A stretch of DNA of 14,411 bases from Stygibacter sp964604155 (GTDB lineage: Bacteria > Cloacimonadota > Cloacimonadia > Cloacimonadales > TCS61): the NCBI GenBank assembly GCA_964604155.1, contig CAZRXY010000103.1:1-14411 (forward strand), read 5' to 3'. Positions 8,232-14,411 of the stretch are shown here, piece by piece. The notes under the pieces are model-generated. The model saw nothing but the letters and a program-made list of their open reading frames with translations, searched no databases and was not told the DNA's origin. Each line of letters starts with the position of its first letter. The first letter of the stretch is position 1. The position numbers were made by a program, and so were the translations under genes.

Positions 8232-8326
8232 TCCTTTATAAATAAATATTTCCTTCTTTTTTTATAGTTTTGGAATGGATAATGCATCATTTCTACTTAA
8301 GTAAATTTTGATCACAGGAGCAGATT

Positions 8327-11300
8327 ATGAAAAAAATTATTATATTATTGATTTTGCCGGCACTGTTGTCGGTTTTGGCTGCTGATAATATTGATATCGA
8401 TTTCAGCGGCAAATTTTGCGGAATGGAACTTATTAATAATCAAACAGAAAGATTGGATATTCGTGCTGAAACTAACGAATTAAAGCAACTCGTTGTTGCT
8501 ACCTCTCAAGGAGAATTTAGTGAATTGATTATTCCCGGTTTTGGGTTTGCCGGAGAACCAGGTACCCCCAAATTGCCCGTAAAACGAGAACTGATTGCAG
8601 TCCCTCTAGGTGCAGTATTAAATGTTGAAGTCCTGGATTTCCAAAGCAATGTATATGATCTGCAGGATATTGGCATCTCTTTTCAGATATTGCCAATGCA
8701 GCCCCCCGTATCCAAAAGCTCCGCTCCCAAAGATTTGGTTTTTGCCTTCGATGATCGTGCTTACAATTCAGATAAATGGTATGGTGATGATATTATCAGC
8801 ACGCAGGAAATCGGTATTCTCAGAGGACTGCGGATATTTAGTATCACCTATCATCCCATTTCTTATAATCCTAGCCAAAATAAGGTGAGAATTTGTAACT
8901 CAGTTAACACTTCTGTTGCCTTTGTTGGCAGTGATTTTGCTGCTACAGATTATTTAAGACAAAAAACCTGGTCTCCCGTGTATGAAAAGCTTTATGCCGG
9001 TTTTGTTCTCAATTATTCAACAGTTACCAGCCGGGACGATATCACCAGATATCCCATCAAATACGTGATCATCTCCCATTCCATGTTTGAAGCTCAATTG
9101 CAGCCATTTATCGAATGGAAAACAATGCAGGGCTACCAGGTAACCGAGGCATACACAAGTGAAATCGGCAGCAGCACAACTGCAATAGCTGCCTTTATTT
9201 CCAGCCTGTGGAATGAAGCCACACCCACAGACCCCGCACCATCATTTATTCTTTTTGTGGGAGATACGGCTCAAATCCCGGCATACAGCGGCTCCCAAGG
9301 CTCTCACGTGACAGACCTGAATTATGTCCGCCTGGAAGGTGCTGATTTTATGCCGGAAATCTATTACGGTAGATTTTCCGCCAGAACTGCTGCAGAACTG
9401 CAACCACAAATAGATAAGACACTTGAATATGAAATGTTCACAATGCCCGATCCCAGCTACCTGGAGGAAGTGGTTATGATAGCTGGAATGGATTCCTCTC
9501 ATGGCTATAATTGGGGCAATGGTCAGATCAATTATGGCACAAATAATTATTTCAATGCCGCTCATGGTATCACTTCACATACCTATCTGTATCCCGCCTC
9601 CGGAAGCAGTAGCGGACAGATTATCCAAAATGTATCTGATGGCGTGGGTTATATTAATTATACTGCTCATGGGTCATCTACATCCTGGTCTGATCCCAGT
9701 TTCACTATCAGTAATATCAATAACCTCCAAAATAATCATAAATATCCCCTGGCAGTTGGAAATTGCTGCCTGACTAATAAATTTGAAATCGGCGAATGCT
9801 TCGGCGAAGCCTGGCTCCGAGAACCTGACGGCGGCGCCATCGGCTATATCGGTGGTACAAATTCCACCTATTGGGATGAAGATTTCTGGTGGGGCGTGGG
9901 CTCAGGTGCCATCAGCTCAAATCCCACATATGACGGTTCAGGACCCGGAGCTTATGACGGTATGTTTCATGATCATGGCGAAGAATTCTCCCAATGGTAC
10001 ACATCGCAATCTTCTTTTATTATGGCCGGTAACCTTGCAGTCGTCCAGGGCGGCAGCGGTATGATAAATTATTACTGGGAAATTTATTCCCTGATGGGTG
10101 ATCCCTCTCTTTCACCATATTTCGGCATGCCCGAAGTAAATTCCGCCGCCCATGATAACCAGATATTCATCGGCAGTACCCAATTTGCTATAACCGCCGC
10201 ACCCTTCTCCTATATCGGCCTCAGTATGAATGGCGAACTCATCGCCGCAGGACTTATAGAAGCCAGCGGTACCGCTGTTTTTGATTTTCCACCAATCGCA
10301 AATACCGGAACACTCCATTTGGTAGTCACTTGCCAGAACCACATCCCCTATTTCGCCGAAATCGCAGCTATTCCCAATGAAGGTGCATTTCTCTCTATAA
10401 ATGATTTTTACATATCTTCAAGTAATGGTGATGATCTTATCGAGTACGGAGAAACTATTATCCTAAACCTTGATCTGGAAAATGCCGGCGTGGAAACCGC
10501 TTCCAATATTACCGCGGTCATGTCTATAGAAGACCCATTTATCACTGTAACAAATTCCAGTATAAATTTTGCAGCTATTGAACCGGGAGAAATTGGCACT
10601 CTAAGCGGCTTCGAATTCGATGTTGATTATTCTATCCCTGACCTGCATGTTTTTCAGGCAGATTTTGTCTTTACTTATAACCAGAATACAAATTCCGCAG
10701 TGATAGACCTCACTGCCCACGCCCCTGTCATAGAATTAGGTAATGTGTATATTTTGAGTGATGATAATAATAATGGCAGGCTCGATCCAGGCGAAACAGC
10801 CGATATGGAACTGGAAATCGTTAATAGCGGCACTTCACTTCTGGAAAGCGTGATCACTATGGTAGAAACCAGCAGCGAATTTATCTCCATATATAATACC
10901 TGGTCTTTTATCGCTGAAATTCTCCCCGGCGAAAGCGGGTTTTACCCATTTTTAGTGGAAGTTTCCGATAATTGCCCAATAGGCGAATCTGTATTCTTCA
11001 CCGTGGATGTCACCGCAAATAACGGCTTATCTCATACCGGCAGCTTCAACCTGAATATTGGACTTAATCTGGAAGATTTTGAGAGCGGAAACTTGAACGA
11101 ATGGGAATGGATCACCAGCGGAAATGCAGATTGGTTTGTCACTAACCAGGCTCCATACGAAGGCGTCTTCGCCGCCGAATCCGGCGATATCGGAAACAAT
11201 CAGATATCCTCCCTCTCTATCGTACTCGATGTGCTTTATGATGATGAAATCAGCTTCTATCGTAAAGTTTCTTCCGAAAATAACTGGGATTTTCTGCTCT

Positions 11301-13066
11301 TCTTTATCGATGGTGTCCAAATGGATAGCTGGAGCGGAAACCTGGGCTGGAACCAGGTGTCATATCCTGTCTCTGCCGGCTCTCATGAATTTTCCTGGGT
11401 TTACGATAAAGATGGCTCCGTTTCATCTGGCTCCGATTGTGCCTGGCTCGATTATATCGTCTTCCCCCCTATCGGCATCCCACAGCCACCTCAAATGACC
11501 TGCAGCGTCGATATGATTAACCAAATCTTGGATATCAATTCCTCCGCTTCCCAAAACTTCACTATCTCTAATAGCGGCGGCGGCACTCTTGGCTATTACC
11601 TGAGCATTGTAGAAACAAATCGTAGCATTGCTGGCTCTTCCCTCACCTGTGAGGCACAAACATATATCCCGGGCGAAACCATTACCTGGAATTTTGAAGT
11701 TTATAATAATAGTAGCGATGCAGAATGGCTCACAGATATCGGCATAGATTTCCCCAATGGCGTAAATGTGACGACAGCCACAAATTTCACCGGAGGCTCT
11801 GGCGATCTTGTCTACAACGGCAATACCGGTAACGCCGCCAGCGTGGAATGGAACGATCCTAATGGCGGCTGGGGAGAAATACATGGCGGAGAAACTGCCT
11901 CTGCAGAAGTTACGGTGATTATTAATAGCAATCAAACCGGAAATATTGTTCTGAATTGGACCCTCACTGGCGATGATTACGGTTCTGCTCCCCATCAGAT
12001 TTCCGGCTCTGTCACTCTTTCAACCGAAATCATTCCACTGGATTGGGTGAACCTTAGCCAATACAACGGGTCACTTAATAGTGGAAATTCAGACCAGATA
12101 ACAATCAATTTTAATTCCACCGGTCTTAGCCCAGGCATCTATTCTGCTGACCTCATTATTAATGATAATAGAATAATCACCACTATTCCTGTCATCCTTA
12201 ATGTAGATGGATATATCCCCTACGGTGACGTTGATGATAACGGATTCGTGGAAGCTCTCGATGCCTCTTTGATCCTGCAATACACCGTAGGACTAAACCC
12301 CTCACCCTTCGCTCCACTACCCTGGGAAAACTGGCGACTGCTACGCGCGGATGTCGATGCAAACGGATTAACTGAAGCTTTCGACGCCTCTTTAGTTCTG
12401 CAATATACCGTTGGTATTATCACCGAATTCCCCGCAGAAAATACCCGCGCATTCGAGCCCATACCCGCAAGCATCGTTTATGAACTGGTTAATAACACTT
12501 TGAGAATATTCAGCAATGATCAGGTGTTCAGCCTCCTGCTTAAAACCAAAGCCAGTCCTTTTCTGGGTAACCCCGATTATAAAGATAAGAAAATGATATC
12601 AGTTACAAATTGTAATGATACATATCAAACCGCTTTTGCCAGCCCGGAACCATGCTCCGGCTATCTGATGGATATTAATTTTTACCCCGCAGATATAGAT
12701 CAAGACCTGAAATTTGAAATCTGGGTCAATGGCAGACAATCAGCTCTCATCATCAGTAAATCAGAACTGCTCGCCGCATCTATTCCTGATGTAACAAGAC
12801 TCACAGGTAATTACCCAAATCCCTTTAACCCTTCAACCGTGATCAAATACGAACTCGCTAAAAAGGGACAGGTGAACCTCGATATCTATAATACTAAAGG
12901 ACAACATATAAAAACTTTGGTTAATGATCAGCAGGAAGCCGGTAATCACGCTATCCAATGGCTCGGTGATACAGCAAATGGCTGCCCCGCTGCCAGCGGA
13001 ATTTATTTCTTTAAATTGATCAGTGCAGATTTTTCCGATACAAAAAAAATGATCCTGCTCAAATAA
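8327..13066 (+). CDS. Large secreted C25 (gingipain-family) cysteine peptidase with nested BACON-like domain, dockerin pair and T9SS sorting domain
   Basis: A 1579-residue exported protease. The start is set by AGGAG at 8316-8320 and a signal peptide (MKKIIILLILPALLSVLAA). Parts in order: C25 propeptide about 25-215 (GEPGTPKLPVK, YNP); C25 catalytic domain about 240-600 with His448 (YTAHGSS) and Cys481 (GNCCLTN), 33 residues apart as in RgpB, closing with MGDPSLS; the C25 C-terminal Ig-like domain about 603-685; two CARDB-like domains (YGETIILNLDLENAG, DPGETADMELEIVNSG) to about 910; a MAM-like jelly-roll about 915-1050 (DFESGNLNEWEW); a BACON-like domain about 1060-1292 split by an inserted beta domain at about 1102-1228; two dockerin calcium loops (residues 1301-1312 and 1342-1353); an unassigned 1368-1490 segment; and a T9SS type-A domain from NYPNPFNP (1495) to the end. 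It is 95 bases after the acetyltransferase gene and is closed by a terminator. Substrate is unknown. Confidence 0.9.
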   Translation: MKKIIILLILPALLSVLAADNIDIDFSGKFCGMELINNQTERLDIRAETNELKQLVVATSQGEFSELIIPGFGFAGEPGTPKLPVKRELIAVPLGAVLNVEVLDFQSNVYDLQDIGISFQILPMQPPVSKSSAPKDLVFAFDDRAYNSDKWYGDDIISTQEIGILRGLRIFSITYHPISYNPSQNKVRICNSVNTSVAFVGSDFAATDYLRQKTWSPVYEKLYAGFVLNYSTVTSRDDITRYPIKYVIISHSMFEAQLQPFIEWKTMQGYQVTEAYTSEIGSSTTAIAAFISSLWNEATPTDPAPSFILFVGDTAQIPAYSGSQGSHVTDLNYVRLEGADFMPEIYYGRFSARTAAELQPQIDKTLEYEMFTMPDPSYLEEVVMIAGMDSSHGYNWGNGQINYGTNNYFNAAHGITSHTYLYPASGSSSGQIIQNVSDGVGYINYTAHGSSTSWSDPSFTISNINNLQNNHKYPLAVGNCCLTNKFEIGECFGEAWLREPDGGAIGYIGGTNSTYWDEDFWWGVGSGAISSNPTYDGSGPGAYDGMFHDHGEEFSQWYTSQSSFIMAGNLAVVQGGSGMINYYWEIYSLMGDPSLSPYFGMPEVNSAAHDNQIFIGSTQFAITAAPFSYIGLSMNGELIAAGLIEASGTAVFDFPPIANTGTLHLVVTCQNHIPYFAEIAAIPNEGAFLSINDFYISSSNGDDLIEYGETIILNLDLENAGVETASNITAVMSIEDPFITVTNSSINFAAIEPGEIGTLSGFEFDVDYSIPDLHVFQADFVFTYNQNTNSAVIDLTAHAPVIELGNVYILSDDNNNGRLDPGETADMELEIVNSGTSLLESVITMVETSSEFISIYNTWSFIAEILPGESGFYPFLVEVSDNCPIGESVFFTVDVTANNGLSHTGSFNLNIGLNLEDFESGNLNEWEWITSGNADWFVTNQAPYEGVFAAESGDIGNNQISSLSIVLDVLYDDEISFYRKVSSENNWDFLLFFIDGVQMDSWSGNLGWNQVSYPVSAGSHEFSWVYDKDGSVSSGSDCAWLDYIVFPPIGIPQPPQMTCSVDMINQILDINSSASQNFTISNSGGGTLGYYLSIVETNRSIAGSSLTCEAQTYIPGETITWNFEVYNNSSDAEWLTDIGIDFPNGVNVTTATNFTGGSGDLVYNGNTGNAASVEWNDPNGGWGEIHGGETASAEVTVIINSNQTGNIVLNWTLTGDDYGSAPHQISGSVTLSTEIIPLDWVNLSQYNGSLNSGNSDQITINFNSTGLSPGIYSADLIINDNRIITTIPVILNVDGYIPYGDVDDNGFVEALDASLILQYTVGLNPSPFAPLPWENWRLLRADVDANGLTEAFDASLVLQYTVGIITEFPAENTRAFEPIPASIVYELVNNTLRIFSNDQVFSLLLKTKASPFLGNPDYKDKKMISVTNCNDTYQTAFASPEPCSGYLMDINFYPADIDQDLKFEIWVNGRQSALIISKSELLAASIPDVTRLTGNYPNPFNPSTVIKYELAKKGQVNLDIYNTKGQHIKTLVNDQQEAGNHAIQWLGDTANGCPAASGIYFFKLISADFSDTKKMILLK

Positions 13067-13088
13067 AATTCCAAGATATAATTTTTTT

Positions 13089-13121
13089 ATCCCCCTGTTT
13101 CTAATAACAGGGGGATTTTTT
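13089..13121 (+). terminator. Rho-independent terminator after the second peptidase
   Basis: An 11-base perfect stem (ATCCCCCTGTT at 13089-13099 pairing with AACAGGGGGAT at 13106-13116), a six-base loop and a run of six T. It lies 22 bases after the stop codon and is the clearest terminator in the window. It marks the end of the + strand transcription unit. Confidence 0.95.
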
Positions 13122-13388
13122 ACACTATTCAAGCATACCCCCAAGATTTTTTTGGTGCATGGCTCAAAAAAATCATCCTGCAGGGATCATGGGATAATTT
13201 TGAATCTCGTATTTTGAATGTTGAATGTGTCCAGTCCTAAAATAGTGAACTCGATTTTTTTGCAATTCTCAGTTTTATTTCCATGATTTTCATACATTGA
13301 TCCCCAATGCTGATAGTCTAGTTCATAACGTGCCCGCCTTGTGTATTACTTCTCTAAATTAACCACATTCCAGACCTCGACGAGCTGA

Positions 13389-13511
13389 GGGAGAAAGCAT
13401 CTCGAATGGTTGACCTTGACAATAATCTTTATCTCACATAATATGAACTATTTAACAATACCAAAAATTATAAAACCAGGGGGATACCTGCTCTTTTCTG
13501 ATTTCACTTAG
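13389..13511 (+). pseudogene. Possible decayed fragment of a class I SAM methyltransferase
   Basis: The open frame has no upstream start and ends at TAG 13509-13511. Its 40 residues include IIFISHNMNYLT and, close behind, IIKPGGYLLFSDF. The second part matches the post-motif region common in class I methyltransferases (leucine/isoleucine, KPGG, hydrophobic strand, aspartate). The spacing between the two parts is shorter than usual and no SAM-binding glycine motif is found upstream, so it could be a gene remnant or pure chance. No ribosome site precedes the internal ATG at 13443. Confidence 0.2.
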
Positions 13512-13636
13512 TACTTCTGATTAAATAATCGTGTATAGCGATAAGTTCGCTGTTTTTTTTCTCTGTTTCCAATATGAACTCCTTACACTTTTTCTGAGTC
13601 CACTTTTTCAGGGATGCGGCACACCAGTCCCCACCC

Positions 13637-13670
13637 CATCACACATCACACATTACACATCACGCATCAC
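13637..13670. repeat. CATCACN heptamer tandem array (about 5 units)
   Basis: Units in order are CATCACA, CATCACA, CATTACA, CATCACG and CATCAC. Like the octamer arrays, the last base is the most variable one. The array immediately precedes the TATATTCCTT module at 13681. Confidence 0.8.
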
Positions 13671-13680
13671 TATTCTCAAT

Positions 13681-13779
13681 TATATTCCTTCAGCGTCATT
13701 CCGCGCCTTCCGCCTGCCATGTCGAACCTTGTTCGTAGTTGGCGGTTCATAATCTTCTCTTTTTTTTCCAACCACTGAA
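13681..13779. repeat. Dispersed module TATATTCCTT to CCAACCACTGAA, long copy
   Basis: It starts like the module at 221 and ends like the module at 1-28, joining through GGTTCATAATCTTCTC and a T run. Compared with the copy at 221-278 it has about 30 extra bases (roughly 13713-13743) that include a hairpin. Together the copies show that the 1-28 and 221-278 pieces are the two halves of one repeating unit. Confidence 0.65.
13712..13739. repeat. 28-base palindromic direct repeat, copy 1
   Basis: The 28-base sequence starting GCCTGCCATGTCG is identical to 13932-13959. It contains a perfect small hairpin, CGAAC-CTT-GTTCG, and here GCCA at 13716-13719 can also pair with TGGC at 13740-13743, giving an interrupted longer stem. 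It sits inside the TATATTCCTT module, where the copy at 221 lacks it, so it may be a REP-like or otherwise mobile small element. Confidence 0.75.
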
Positions 13780-13799
13780 ATTGCCCAAATGTAAAATTG

Positions 13800-13820
13800 A
13801 AAATGTAAAATGTAAAATGA
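13800..13820. repeat. AAAATGT heptamer tandem repeat (3 units)
   Basis: AAAATGT, AAAATGT and AAAATGA are contiguous, with related degenerate units (AAATGTAAAATTG) just upstream from about 13787. This is a third short-repeat family in the same block. Confidence 0.6.
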
Positions 13821-13862
13821 AATATTTATTAAACACTCTGTGGCAGAAGTAATCCACCCTCC

Positions 13863-13918
13863 CATCTTCCCATCTTCACATCTTCGCATCTTCCCATCTT
13901 CTCATCTTCGCATCTTCC
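13863..13918. repeat. CATCTTCN octamer tandem array (7 units)
   Basis: Seven perfect CATCTTC units each followed by one variable base (C, A, G, C, T, G, C in order). It is the same repeat and orientation as the array at 164-211, about 13.7 kb away, on the other side of the genes. Confidence 0.9.
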
Positions 13919-13931
13919 CCCTGTGTCCTCT

Positions 13932-13959
13932 GCCTGCCATGTCGAACCTTGTTCGTAGT
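13932..13959. repeat. 28-base palindromic direct repeat, copy 2
   Basis: Identical over 28 bases to 13712-13739, offset by 220 bases. The following bases differ (GTGGTGG instead of TGGCGG), so the outer stem here relies on G-U pairs while the inner CGAAC/GTTCG stem is kept. Confidence 0.75.
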
Positions 13960-14256
13960 GTGGTGGTAAAAAAAATTATCCCGAGGCTTGACAGTGCCAG
14001 TTAAAAAAACACTGAACACTTTTCAATAGGTCTCTACCTTTTCATGCGTTATCTGTCTATACATTCTACCTAAATAATAGTCTTCTCGCTCGGATTATTT
14101 TCACGATCTCTCTGAATACTATTAAAAAATATTAACATAATTTTCAAAAATTCCGCTTTTTAGAAAAAAAAATAAAAAAAATTGTATTTTTATTTTTGCT
14201 ATTATTATTATATATATTATTTATTATCTTACTATTTATATTATTATTATCTTTGC

Positions 14257-14262
14257 TATAAT
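14257..14262 (+). promoter_or_regulatory. Possible -10 box upstream of the terminal gene
   Basis: A perfect TATAAT lies 133 bases before the start codon at 14396. A weak -35 candidate, TTTATA at 14235-14240, is 16 bases upstream. The whole stretch is extremely A/T-rich, so a chance match is quite possible. If real, it implies a leader of about 125 bases. Confidence 0.3.
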
Positions 14263-14327
14263 TATATTACGTATAGTAAATGATGCCATTTTCCAGTCAT
14301 CTCAGAAAAAAAATATCGCGTGGTGTT

Positions 14328-14365
14328 GTCCCATTTTTGGATTTCCCGGGACTCTATATATAGAG
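14328..14365 (+). promoter_or_regulatory. Paired hairpins in the leader of the terminal gene
   Basis: GTCCC at 14328-14332 can pair with GGGAC at 14348-14352, and right next to it CTCTATATATAGAG (14352-14365) is a perfect palindrome that can form a five-pair hairpin. They end 20 bases before the ribosome site at 14385. They could tune translation or RNA stability; no known riboswitch or leader class is recognised. Confidence 0.3.
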
Positions 14366-14395
14366 GCGGAGAAAAAAGAAAAACAGGAGAAAAAA

Positions 14396-14411
14396 ATGAA
14401 AAAGCTTGTAT
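14396..14411 (+). CDS. Start of a gene cut by the window end
   Basis: An ATG at 14396 follows a clear ribosome site (AGGAG at 14385-14389, six bases away) and the first codons read Met-Lys-Lys-Leu-Val. The basic start is compatible with a signal peptide, but only five residues are visible, so no product can be named. Confidence 0.6.

Larger units (their letters stand above)
13122..14395. other. Long non-coding region with repeats and an AT-rich leader
   Basis: There is no convincing intact gene over about 1.27 kb. From 13122 to about 13360 I see nothing I can name. From 13389 to 13511 an open frame ends in a methyltransferase-like peptide (described separately). From 13637 to about 13960 repeats dominate: heptamers, a TATATTCCTT module with an added hairpin, the CCAACCACTGAA module, AAAATGT heptamers, CATCTTCN octamers and a second copy of the hairpin repeat. 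From about 13965 to 14140 the sequence is ordinary and unassigned. From about 14140 to 14280 it is roughly nine-tenths A/T by eye, and from there to 14395 it is probably the leader of the gene that starts at 14396. Confidence 0.65.

Noticed and set aside
11423..11995. 190-residue open frame on the - strand
   Set aside because: It lies wholly antisense to the second peptidase, whose frame carries clear domains throughout.
13225..13255. Insertion-sequence end (TGTCCAGTCCTAAAATAGT)
   Set aside because: It resembles some element ends, but no matching inverted repeat or transposase frame was found.
13370..13441. Short + frame reading PDLDELREKASRMVDLDNN
   Set aside because: Only 23 residues, no start context, and it overlaps in another frame with the methyltransferase-like peptide; probably chance.
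13712..13739. tRNA fragment, because the reverse strand contains GGTTCGA
   Set aside because: The T-loop-like string is the only match; no acceptor, D or anticodon arms can be drawn around it.
13531..13752. 73-residue open frame on the + strand containing HITHYTSRIT
   Set aside because: The middle is the CATCACN array and the end is the hairpin repeat; no ribosome site and no coding character.
13680..13889. 69-residue open frame on the - strand starting MRRCEDGKMGG
   Set aside because: It runs through the octamers, the AAAATGT heptamers and the hairpin repeat, so its amino acids merely translate the repeats; no ribosome site.

Overview
The window looks like chromosome from an uncultured bacterium of the FCB superphylum, most like Cloacimonadota. 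This is inferred from two very large secreted proteins that both end in a type IX secretion (T9SS) type-A sorting domain with the NYPNPFNP motif, the mix of gingipain-like peptidase, dockerin and FG-GAP domains, and AT-leaning coding sequence. No rRNA or marker gene fixes the taxonomy. All supported genes lie on the + strand.

Layout: (1) 1-512 is intergenic and made largely of short degenerate tandem repeats and dispersed repeat modules. (2) 513-4094 encodes a C25 (gingipain-family) cysteine peptidase with an FG-GAP beta-propeller and a T9SS sorting domain. (3) 4164-8231 is a tight five-gene cluster: a flavodoxin-fold NAD(P)H oxidoreductase, an unknown lipoprotein, an RlpA-like lipoprotein, pseudouridine-5'-phosphate glycosidase (PsuG) and an Eis-like GNAT acetyltransferase. 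Junctions from the lipoprotein onward overlap or are under 10 bases apart, so one transcript is likely. (4) 8327-13066 encodes a second, larger C25 peptidase with Ig-like/CARDB-like domains, a nested BACON-like domain, two dockerin repeats and a T9SS sorting domain, followed by a strong intrinsic terminator. (5) 13122-14395 is a long non-coding stretch with a possible decayed methyltransferase fragment, heptamer and octamer arrays, a duplicated 28-base hairpin repeat and a very AT-rich leader. (6) A new gene starts at 14396 and runs off the window.

How the genes fit together: the two peptidases should be exported through Sec, moved across the outer membrane by T9SS, and anchored or released at the surface to degrade protein, which suits an amino-acid-fermenting lifestyle. 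The middle cluster mixes envelope functions (lipoprotein, RlpA) with nucleoside salvage and an acetyltransferase; no shared pathway is visible. The most unusual material is the nested and dockerin architecture of the second peptidase and the mosaic of repeat modules found in both intergenic regions.
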